Shown piece after piece: positions 1 to 6,267 of a DNA stretch of 9,460 nt. Origin of the DNA: Alphaproteobacteria bacterium (GTDB taxonomy: Bacteria; Pseudomonadota; Alphaproteobacteria; Rhizobiales; Aestuariivirgaceae); contig JAGRLX010000054.1 in the NCBI GenBank assembly GCA_020441605.1, positions 1 through 9,460 of the forward strand, written 5' to 3'. A program made the position numbers and the translations under genes. How positions within the stretch are numbered: the first letter of the stretch is position 1; each line of letters starts with the position of its first letter. Under the pieces are notes generated by a model. That model was not told the DNA's origin and did no database searches. It worked only from the letters and a program-made list of their open reading frames with translations.

Positions 1-1142
1 TCCTGGACCGCGACCTGAAGCGTGTCCTGGCCTACTCGACGGTCGAGAACATCGGCATCATCTTTGTCGGGCTGGGTCTCGCCCTGGCTTTCAAGTCGAC
101 CGCCCTCGATTCAGTGGCGGCAGTGGCCATGGCGGCGGCGCTTCTTCATGCGCTCAATCATTCCTGGTTCAAGTCGCTGCTCTTTCTCGGCGCCGGCGCA
201 ATCCTGCATGCAACCGGCCGCCGTGATTTCGACGGCCTGGGAGGTTTGATCCACCGCATGCCGGCGACTGCCGCCTTTTGGCTGGTGGGCGTCTTCTCGA
301 TCGCGGCGCTGCCGCCCTTCAACGGTTTCGTATCCGAGTGGCTCCTGTTCCAGGCGGTGCTGACCGGGCCCAGCTTGCCTGAACCGCTGCTGCGTTTCAT
401 GTCGCCCGCGGTGGGCGCCATGCTGGCGCTTGCTGCGGCCCTTGCGGCCGGCTGCTTCGTCCGGGCCTTCGGCATGGCCTTTCTCGGCCGGCCACGCAGC
501 CACGAAGCATCGGCAGCCTGCGAGGTTGCCATGCCACAGCGCGCGGCGATGGCCATTCTGGCCACACTCTGCCTCTTGGGCGGCCTCTTTGCCAATGTGT
601 CGCTCGCCGCGATCCAGCCCCTGCTCCGGGACCTGGTGGGATCGACGCTGCCCGGTACGGCCGGGGCGCCGACACCATTTGTCCTGGTGGCCCTCGATGC
701 CGCCCGCAGCACCTATGACGCTCTGGCTATCGCCGTCTTCCTGCTGTTTTCCGGCATTCTCACCACGGTGCTGATCCATCGCCTCGGCGGTCGCAAGACA
801 CGGCGGGCACCAGCGTGGGACTGTGGCTTCCCCGACCCATCGCCGCTGAACCAATATTCGGCATCCAGTTTCAGCCAGCCCCTGCGCCGTGTCTATGGCA
901 CGGCGCTGTTCGCCAGCGCCGAGGATGTTGACATGCCGCCGCCCGGCGATAACCGGCCTGCGCGCCTGCGGGTCCGCTTTCGCGACTATGCCTGGGAATG
1001 GCTCTATGCCGCGCCGGCCAGTGCGGTTCTCGCCCTGTCCCTGCGCCTGAACGGCCTGCAGTTCCTCACCATAAGAAGCTATCTCGTGTTGATGTTTACC
1101 GCTCTTGTGGTTCTGATGCTGATTGCTGCGGTGTGGTTCTGA
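1..1142 (+). CDS. hyfB: HyfB-like proton-channel membrane subunit (5' end cut off)
   Basis: Homologue of hydrogenase-4 subunit B / HycC, of the NuoL-MrpA antiporter-like family. In the related complexes such subunits sit in the cytoplasmic membrane and move H+ or Na+. The first full codon is at base 3, and 379 residues remain. E. coli HyfB has about 670 residues, so roughly the N-terminal 40% lies outside the window. Visible family marks: LKRVLAYSTVENIGII at partial residues 5-20; HALNHSWFKSLLFL near residues 49-62, with the lysine that usually lies in the proton path; FNGFVSEWLLFQ; and, after a set of hydrophobic helices, the WDCGFPDPSPLNQYSASSF segment typical of HyfB/HycC rather than NuoL. 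A hydrophobic helix ends the protein at VLMLIAAVWF. The stop TGA shares its final A with the ATG of the next gene, so translation is probably coupled. Family assignment is firm. The ion and the partner reaction are unknown. Confidence 0.93.
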   Translation, partial: LDRDLKRVLAYSTVENIGIIFVGLGLALAFKSTALDSVAAVAMAAALLHALNHSWFKSLLFLGAGAILHATGRRDFDGLGGLIHRMPATAAFWLVGVFSIAALPPFNGFVSEWLLFQAVLTGPSLPEPLLRFMSPAVGAMLALAAALAAGCFVRAFGMAFLGRPRSHEASAACEVAMPQRAAMAILATLCLLGGLFANVSLAAIQPLLRDLVGSTLPGTAGAPTPFVLVALDAARSTYDALAIAVFLLFSGILTTVLIHRLGGRKTRRAPAWDCGFPDPSPLNQYSASSFSQPLRRVYGTALFASAEDVDMPPPGDNRPARLRVRFRDYAWEWLYAAPASAVLALSLRLNGLQFLTIRSYLVLMFTALVVLMLIAAVWF

Positions 1143-2107
1143 TGGGCCAATCCGTCACATTGCTCGCCGGCCAGTTGATCCAGATGTTCCTGGTGCTGCT
1201 GATTGCGCCTGCCGCCACGGGCATCGTGCGCCGGGTCAAGGCGCGTTTCATGCGGAGGCGGGGGGCGCCCATCATCCAGCCTTACCGCGACCTGATCAAG
1301 CTGACGCGCAAGGAGGCCGTGCTGGCGGAAAATGCCTCCTGGCTTTTCCGTACCGCGCCCTACGCCATCTTCGCCTTCACCTGGGTGGCTGCCGCCCTGA
1401 TACCAACTTTTGCGTCTGGACTGATGTTCAACTGGGCTGCCGATGCCGTGGCACTCGTCGCCCTGCTCGGCGCCGCCCGGGTAACCCTGGCACTGGCGGG
1501 TCTCGACATCGGCACCAGCTTCGGCGGTATCGGCTCGTCCCGCGAAATGATGATCGCCAGCCTTGCCGAACCCGCCATGCTGCTGGTGGTCCTGACCACG
1601 GCCATTGCCGCAGGCACCACACGGTTGCCGGCGGTCGCCGACTTCTTCATGTCTGCCCATCTCGCCGTGCGGGTTTCGCTCGCCCTCTCGCTGTTGGCGT
1701 TGGTGATCGTCGCCCTGGCGGAGAATGCCCGCATTCCGGTCGACAACCCTGCCACCCATCTCGAACTCACCATGGTACATGAGGCCATGGTGCTCGAATA
1801 TTCCGGCCGCCACCTGGCCATGATCGAGGCTGCCGCGCAGATCAAGCTCGTTCTCTATATCTCGCTGATCGTGACGCTCTTCCTGCCCTTCGGCATGGCG
1901 CCCGCCGATGCCGGCCTCGGCGCCTGGGCCGTGGGGCTCGTTGCCTATGTGCTGAAGATCGCCGCCGGCGCGATGCTTCTCGGCGTATGGGAGGTGAGTA
2001 TTGCCAAGATGCGCATATTCCGCGTCAGTGAATTTCTCGGCGGCGCATTCGTCTTCGCCTTCCTCGCCATCCTTCTCGCCTTCCTCACCAGCGAGGTCCT
2101 GCCGTGA
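1142..2107 (+). CDS. hyfC: HyfC/HycD-like, NuoH-type membrane anchor subunit
   Basis: 321-residue integral membrane protein of the complex I subunit 1 (NuoH) family, HyfC/HycD branch. In relatives it anchors the peripheral redox arm and links electron transfer to ion movement. Evidence in the sequence: the cytoplasmic loop RRRGAPIIQPYRDLIKL (residues 38-54); GLDIGTSFGGIGSSREMM (120-137); E143 in ASLAEP; and the acidic loop with PVDNPATHLELTMVHEAMVL (199-218) followed by EYSGRHLAMIE, giving E208, E214, E219 and E229. These are the conserved charged positions of the family. Length fits HyfC (about 315-320). I chose the ATG at 1142 because it overlaps the hyfB stop (TGATG) and gives the usual N-terminus. 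An in-frame upstream extension to 998 would lie inside hyfB. No clear Shine-Dalgarno precedes it, so coupling to hyfB translation is likely. Confidence 0.94.
   Translation: MGQSVTLLAGQLIQMFLVLLIAPAATGIVRRVKARFMRRRGAPIIQPYRDLIKLTRKEAVLAENASWLFRTAPYAIFAFTWVAAALIPTFASGLMFNWAADAVALVALLGAARVTLALAGLDIGTSFGGIGSSREMMIASLAEPAMLLVVLTTAIAAGTTRLPAVADFFMSAHLAVRVSLALSLLALVIVALAENARIPVDNPATHLELTMVHEAMVLEYSGRHLAMIEAAAQIKLVLYISLIVTLFLPFGMAPADAGLGAWAVGLVAYVLKIAAGAMLLGVWEVSIAKMRIFRVSEFLGGAFVFAFLAILLAFLTSEVLP
2093..2096 (+). promoter_or_regulatory. Ribosome binding site for the GTG start of hyfE
   Basis: GAGG lies 7 bases before the GTG at 2104, inside the last codons of hyfC. It supports GTG rather than a later ATG as the start of hyfE. 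Confidence 0.6.
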
Positions 2108-2763
2108 ACCAGGCCTATGATCTGCTTCATCTCCTGGCTGGCCTCATGCTGGTGACGAGCTTCGCGCTGCTTTATCAGGATCGCATCTTCGCGGTGCTGA
2201 ACACCTTCGCCGCGCAAGCCGTCATTCTGGCGGCCGCCGTGGCCTGGGAGGCGTGGATCGAAGACCGCCATCATCTGTTCATCACCGCGGCCCTTGCCCT
2301 TGGCCTCAAAGGCATCGTCATTCCCGTCGCCTTGCATCGCATGGTGGTGAAGCTGGGCATTCACCGTGACGTCGAACAGGTGGTCGGGGTGGGAAAAACC
2401 CTGCTTCTCGGCTTGGCCCTTACGGTTCTGTCTTTGATGCTCGTCCTGAAGGTGACAGTGGCCGCCGAGTCCTTCACCCGTGAAGGGCTGGCTCTGGCGC
2501 TGGCGATCATCCTTCTCGGTTTTCTCATGATGATCACGCGGCGCAACGCCGTGACCCAGATTGTCGGATTCATGTCCCTGGAGAACGGTCTGATCTTCGC
2601 CGCAACCGGCGCCCGCGGCATGCCGCTGGTCGTCGAGGTGAGCGTCGCCTTCTCGGTGCTGATCGCGCTGTTCGTCTTTGCCGTCTTCGTCTTCCGTATC
2701 CGTGAGCGCTTTGACGGCGTGGATATCGAAGCCCTCGACAATGTCCGGGGTGAGGACAGATGA
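2104..2763 (+). CDS. hyfE: HyfE-like (HycP-type) small membrane subunit with NuoK-like half
   Basis: 219-residue very hydrophobic protein matching hydrogenase-4 component E (about 216 residues in E. coli). The N-terminal part (residues 1-120) contains several predicted helices. The C-terminal part resembles NuoK: a helix at 127-145, then RRNAVTQIVGFMSLENGLIF (146-165) with E160, then PLVVEVSVAFSVLIALFVF (174-192) with E178. The two buried glutamates match the pair of membrane glutamates in NuoK, so a role in the proton path is inferred. It starts at GTG overlapping the hyfC stop by 4 bases (GTGA), with GAGG 7 bases upstream. The stop overlaps the hyfF start (ATGA). A hydrophilic tail (ERFDGVDIEALDNVRGEDR) follows the last helix and is presumably cytoplasmic. 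Confidence 0.92.
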   Translation: MNQAYDLLHLLAGLMLVTSFALLYQDRIFAVLNTFAAQAVILAAAVAWEAWIEDRHHLFITAALALGLKGIVIPVALHRMVVKLGIHRDVEQVVGVGKTLLLGLALTVLSLMLVLKVTVAAESFTREGLALALAIILLGFLMMITRRNAVTQIVGFMSLENGLIFAATGARGMPLVVEVSVAFSVLIALFVFAVFVFRIRERFDGVDIEALDNVRGEDR

Positions 2764-4196
2764 ACGCTTCGCTGCTCGTCATCATCGGACTGCCGTTCGT
2801 GGCTGCGGGTGTGCTTGCCTTCATCCCCGGCTTTCGTCTTGCCTCTGTCGTCAATGCGCTTGTGGCTCTTGTGATGTTCATCGCCGGCCTCTCGCTGCTG
2901 GTGCAGCCGCGTTTCGCCGGCGACTACTTCATCATCGACGATGTCAACATCCTGTTCGTGATACTGAATACTCTTGTTGGCTTCACGACCTCGGTGTTCA
3001 GTGCCAGCTACATCGCCCATGAACTCGAGACCGGCAAGCTTACGCCAACCCTCCTACGCTTCTACCACGCGATGTTCATGGCGATGATGGGCGCCATGAA
3101 TCTGGCGCTCACCGCAAACAATATCGGGTTGCTCTGGGTGGGTCTGGAACTTGCCACCCTGATCACCGTGGTCATGGTCGGCATATATCGCACGCCGGCG
3201 GCGATCGAGGCCGCATGGAAATATTTCATCCTCGGCAGCGTGGGCATTTCGCTCGCCTTCTTCGGCACCATTCTCATCTATCTGGCGGGCCAGGCGCCCC
3301 TGGGCGAGGGCATTCCGGCCATGACCTGGACGCGGCTGCTTGCCGCTGCGCCTCAACTCGATGTCTCACTGCTCAATCTTGCCTTCATCTTCTTGCTGGT
3401 CGGCTATGGCACCAAGGTGGGCCTCGCACCGCTTCACGCCTGGCTGCCCGATGCCCATGCCGAAGGCCCGACCCCTGTTTCGGCCGTGTTGTCGGGCCTC
3501 CTCCTCAATGTGGCGCTCTATGCCCTGCTGCGATTCAAGATGATCGTCGGGGCAAACCCGCAGGCCGTCGATCCCGGCCCGGTGATGATGGTGATGGGCT
3601 TGCTGTCGCTGATCTTCGCGGCCTTCATGCTCTACCAGCGCCGTGACATCAAACGCCTCTTTGCCTATTCTTCGATCGAGCACATGGGGCTCATCGTCTT
3701 CGCCTTCGGTCTCGGCAGCAGCTTGGCGAATTTCGCCGGCCTGTTGCACATGGCCATGCACAGCCTGACCAAGTCCGCCATCTTCTTTGCTGTTGGACAC
3801 ATTGCGCAGGTGAAGGGGACGCAACGCCTCAGCGGTATCCGTGGATTGACCGTCACCCATCCCGCCCTCGCAGTCGCCCTGGCGGCCGGTGTCTTCGCAA
3901 TCTCCGGCCTGCCGCCGTTCGGCGTGTTCATGAGCGAGTTCCTGATTATCACGACCACGTTTGCCAAGGCGCCATGGCTGGCGGTCTTCCCGGTCTTCGG
4001 CCTGATCGTGGCGCTCGGCGCGCTGCTGATGCGGCTTCAGGACATCCTCTTTGGCGAGCCCTCGGGGCCGGCGCTTCCGGTGCAGGCCTCCTATGGTCCG
4101 CTTGCCCTACACCTGCTGCTGGTGCTGGTGGCTGGGCTGTTCCTGCCATCGGCCGTGTCAGGATGGCTGGAACGCGCCGCGGAGTTGCTGCGATGA
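2760..4196 (+). CDS. hyfF: HyfF-like antiporter-type membrane subunit
   Basis: 478-residue polytopic membrane protein of the NuoL/M/N-Mrp antiporter-like family, HyfF branch (E. coli HyfF is about 526 residues). It is the second proton-channel-type subunit of the complex. Family marks: LLWVGLELATL (124-134), with E130 at the place of the essential glutamate of NuoM/NuoL helix 5; WKYFILGSVGISLAFFGT (153-170); GYGTKVGLAPLHAWLPDAHA (215-234), with K219 and H226; RRDIKRLFAYSSIEHMGLI (294-312); HMAMHSLTKSAIFF (330-343), with K338; and SGLPPFGVFMSEFLI (382-396). All the expected charged membrane residues are present, so nothing suggests loss of ion transport. The start ATG overlaps the hyfE stop, with a purine-rich TGAGGA just upstream. 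The stop overlaps hyfG by 4 bases (ATGA). Whether it carries H+ or Na+ cannot be read from the sequence. Confidence 0.94.
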   Translation: MNASLLVIIGLPFVAAGVLAFIPGFRLASVVNALVALVMFIAGLSLLVQPRFAGDYFIIDDVNILFVILNTLVGFTTSVFSASYIAHELETGKLTPTLLRFYHAMFMAMMGAMNLALTANNIGLLWVGLELATLITVVMVGIYRTPAAIEAAWKYFILGSVGISLAFFGTILIYLAGQAPLGEGIPAMTWTRLLAAAPQLDVSLLNLAFIFLLVGYGTKVGLAPLHAWLPDAHAEGPTPVSAVLSGLLLNVALYALLRFKMIVGANPQAVDPGPVMMVMGLLSLIFAAFMLYQRRDIKRLFAYSSIEHMGLIVFAFGLGSSLANFAGLLHMAMHSLTKSAIFFAVGHIAQVKGTQRLSGIRGLTVTHPALAVALAAGVFAISGLPPFGVFMSEFLIITTTFAKAPWLAVFPVFGLIVALGALLMRLQDILFGEPSGPALPVQASYGPLALHLLLVLVAGLFLPSAVSGWLERAAELLR

Positions 4197-5635
4197 CGAG
4201 CGATGGCTTCGACAGGATCGCGGTGACATCCGCGCAATGGACCGACTGGGCCAGGCAGCTTGGCGAAGGGCATCACGATCTCATCAGCCTGTGGCACGAA
4301 CCGGGCCGCATGTGCCTTGCCATTTCGGACAGGAACAACTGGCGGCGGAGCATCATATCCGTGGCGCTCGAATCTGGTGGCTATCCCGCCGTCGGCCAAT
4401 TCCATCCACCGGCGATCAGGCTGGAACGCGCCATGCGCGATCTCTACCGCACGCGACCGCAAGGCCTTCCGGACGAACGCCCCTGGCTCGATCACGGCCG
4501 ATGGCCCACGGCGTCCGGCGAGGTGCCTGCCTATCACTTCTTGCCGGTTGAAGGCGAAGGCCTGCACCAGATTCCGGTTGGACCCGTGCACGCCGGCATC
4601 ATCGAACCTGGCCACTTTCGCTTCACGGCCAATGGCGAGGCCGTGGTGCGGCTCGAGGAACGCCTGGGCTATGTCCATAAAGGGATTGAGAGCCTCTGCG
4701 CCGGCGCCACCATTGCCGAGGCTTCGCGCATCGTGTGTCGGATTTCTGGTGATAGCACGGTGGCCTATGGCCTCGCCTTCGCACAGGCCGTCGAACTGGC
4801 GCTGGGATGGGATGTGCCCCGCCGCGCCCGGTTGCTGCGCGGCATCATGGCCGAGATCGAGCGGATCGCCCATCACGTCAACGACATCGGCGCCATCTGC
4901 AATGATGCAAGCGTCGTCGTGCTGCAGGCCCGCTGCACCATCCTGCGCGAAAGGCTGCTGCAGGCCGCCAAGACTTGCTTCGGACATCGCTTGATGATGG
5001 ATCGGATCGTGCCGGGCGGAGTGGCAGTCGACCTTTCTGCCGAGGGCGCGGCCCAGCTCGAAGCAGTCCTCGCAGAAACTCTCATGGAATTTTCCCGTGT
5101 CATGCAGGTTTACGAAGACTCGCCATCGCTGCAGGACCGCACAGTGTCAACCGGCCGGGTGGCGCCCGAACTCGTTGAGCGATTTGCCGCGGGCGGTTTT
5201 GTCGGACGCGCTGCCGGCAGAGCCTTCGATACCCGCAGCGTCTATCGCTACGCGCCCTATGATGAACTCGACTTCACCCCGGCGCTGCGCCAGGAAAGCG
5301 ATGTCGATGCCCGTCTTTGCGTGCGGGCCGACGAGCTTCGCACCAGTGCCGCACTGATCCGGCAGATACTGTCGCGCCTGGAGCCCGGTCCTGTGTCCAG
5401 TGACGCGCCGGTTCTGAAAGTCGGCGGCGCGGCGGCGATGGTCGAGGCATTTCGCGGCGACCTGTTCATTAGCCTGCGGATTGATGCGGCCGGGCGCATC
5501 GACCATCTTCACGCCCGGGATGCGTCGTGGTTCCAGTGGCCGCTGCTCGAAGCGGCGATCGAAGGAAATATCGTGGCGGACTTTCCCTTGTGCAACAAGT
5601 CATTCAACTGTTCCTACGCGGGGCATGACCTCTGA
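4193..5635 (+). CDS. hyfG: HyfG-like large subunit (NuoC-NuoD fusion) lacking the NiFe-site cysteines
   Basis: 480-residue soluble subunit. Residues about 1-110 resemble the NuoC (30 kDa) domain. The rest is the NuoD / [NiFe]-hydrogenase large-subunit fold, the same fusion as in HycE/HyfG. Marks: GPVHAGIIEPGHFRF (130-144), close to the HycE version; RLEERLGYVHKGIESL (153-168); and IVCRISGDSTVAYG (180-193). In hydrogenases the last of these reads as CGICG, but here only C182 remains and the second cysteine is S185. At the C-terminus the hydrogenase DPCxxCxxR is replaced by SFNCSYAGHDL (470-480); by alignment both metal cysteines become S474 and G477. The protein ends there, with no peptide for a maturation protease to remove. 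A NiFe centre is therefore unlikely, so I call it an Ehr-type large subunit. The start at 4193 has GGAG 8 bases upstream and overlaps the hyfF stop; an extension to 3974 would lie inside hyfF. Substrate unknown. Confidence 0.92.
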   Translation: MTSDGFDRIAVTSAQWTDWARQLGEGHHDLISLWHEPGRMCLAISDRNNWRRSIISVALESGGYPAVGQFHPPAIRLERAMRDLYRTRPQGLPDERPWLDHGRWPTASGEVPAYHFLPVEGEGLHQIPVGPVHAGIIEPGHFRFTANGEAVVRLEERLGYVHKGIESLCAGATIAEASRIVCRISGDSTVAYGLAFAQAVELALGWDVPRRARLLRGIMAEIERIAHHVNDIGAICNDASVVVLQARCTILRERLLQAAKTCFGHRLMMDRIVPGGVAVDLSAEGAAQLEAVLAETLMEFSRVMQVYEDSPSLQDRTVSTGRVAPELVERFAAGGFVGRAAGRAFDTRSVYRYAPYDELDFTPALRQESDVDARLCVRADELRTSAALIRQILSRLEPGPVSSDAPVLKVGGAAAMVEAFRGDLFISLRIDAAGRIDHLHARDASWFQWPLLEAAIEGNIVADFPLCNKSFNCSYAGHDL

Positions 5636-6144
5636 TGCGCTGGCTCCTGCTCAGGTCACTCATCGAAGGGGTCGCGGTGATCGACGCGCCGGAGCCCGCC
5701 GAGCAGGCCGTAGCGGAAGTGGCGCGCGCCTTGGCAGAAAGGTCGAGGCAACGCCTGGGTCGGTCGCTGGCCATCCGCGAAGTCGATGCGGGCTCCTGCA
5801 ACGGGTGCGAGCTGGAAATTCATGCGCTCAACAACCCTGTCTATGACGTCGAGCGCTTCGGTTTGAAATTCGTGGCGTCGCCCCGCCACGCCGATGTGCT
5901 GCTGGTGACGGGACCGGTCAGCCGGAACATGAAGCAGGCCCTCGAGCGCACCTATGCTGCGATGCCTGAACCGAAATGGGTTGCCGCAGTGGGAGATTGC
6001 GCGGCCACCTGCGGGGTCTTCGCCGGGAGCTACGCCGTCGCAGGTCCGGTTTCATCGGTCATTCCGGTGGATCTGCACATCACAGGCTGCCCGCCGGAAC
6101 CGCTTGACATCCTCAAGGGTCTGCTGGCGCTGGTGGAGGCCTGA
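5635..6144 (+). CDS. hyfI: HyfI-like, NuoB-type iron-sulfur small subunit
   Basis: 169-residue homologue of NuoB / hydrogenase-4 subunit I. It should carry one [4Fe-4S] cluster (N2 or proximal type) next to the large subunit, at the junction with the membrane arm. Ligands visible: C55 and C58 in DAGSCNGCELEI (the hydrogenase-type CxxC, not the adjacent-cysteine motif of complex I), C122 in AVGDCAATCG, and C152 in ITGCPPEPLD. C126 is an additional cysteine. Residues 63-100 (HALNNPVYDVERFG, then SPRHADVLLVTGPVSRN) are typical of the group. The basic N-terminal stretch MRWLLLRSL may lie against the membrane. The start ATG overlaps the hyfG stop by one base (TGATG). This is the last gene of the operon: its stop is 3 bp from the convergent tRNA-Gly gene, so there is no room for a separate terminator between them. 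Confidence 0.93.
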   Translation: MRWLLLRSLIEGVAVIDAPEPAEQAVAEVARALAERSRQRLGRSLAIREVDAGSCNGCELEIHALNNPVYDVERFGLKFVASPRHADVLLVTGPVSRNMKQALERTYAAMPEPKWVAAVGDCAATCGVFAGSYAVAGPVSSVIPVDLHITGCPPEPLDILKGLLALVEA

Positions 6145-6147
6145 GCC

Positions 6148-6222
6148 TGGAGCGGGCGATGGGAATCGAACCCACGACATGCAGCTTGGGAAGCTGCCGT
6201 TCTACCACTGAACTACGCCCGC
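6148..6222 (-). tRNA. tRNA-Gly (anticodon CCC), with encoded CCA
   Basis: Read on the minus strand, the sequence folds into a complete cloverleaf. The 7-bp acceptor GCGGGCG pairs perfectly with CGCCCGC. The D stem is GTTC/GAAC with loop AGTGGTA. The anticodon stem is GCAGC/GCTGC with loop TTCCCAA, giving anticodon CCC (6186-6188 by plus-strand position), which reads GGG glycine codons. The variable loop is ATGTC, and the T arm is GTGGG/CCCAT with loop TTCGATT. The discriminator base is T, followed by an encoded CCA (plus-strand tgg at 6148-6150). The body is 72 nt, 75 with CCA. It converges on hyfI with a 3-bp gap and runs in the same direction as dcd upstream. Confidence 0.97.
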
Positions 6223-6232
6223 GACACCTGGC

Positions 6233-6261
6233 AATCTAGTCAAGCTCGCTGAACCGGGCAA
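6233..6261 (-). promoter_or_regulatory. Likely promoter of tRNA-Gly
   Basis: On the minus strand, a -35 element TTGCCC (6256-6261) and a -10 element TAGATT (6233-6238) are separated by exactly 17 bp. Each matches the sigma-70 consensus at 4 of 6 positions. The -10 ends 10 bases before the tRNA 5' end, so transcription would begin a few bases upstream of the mature end. It fits wholly within the 45-bp gap between dcd and the tRNA gene. Spacing and position make it credible, but it is a pattern match only. Confidence 0.5.
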
Positions 6262-6267
6262 GCACCT

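Noticed and set aside
1079..1813. 244-codon minus-strand frame opposite hyfC
   Set aside because: Shadow of hyfC. The sequence is low in hydrophobic patterning and rich in Gly, Arg, Gln and His; no ribosome site or motif supports it.
3974..4192. In-frame N-terminal extension of hyfG by 73 codons
   Set aside because: It would lie wholly inside hyfF. The ATG at 4193 has GGAG at 8 bases and follows the overlap pattern of the operon.
4091..4987. 298-codon open frame on the minus strand opposite hyfF/hyfG
   Set aside because: It spans the hyfF-hyfG junction in antisense and has no recognisable domain. The sense genes are clear family members.
1..6144. Reading the operon as respiratory complex I (nuo) or a functional hydrogenase-4
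   Set aside because: The HyfB/HyfE types, the CNGCE small subunit and the NuoC-D fusion exclude ordinary complex I. The missing NiFe cysteines argue against an active hydrogenase.
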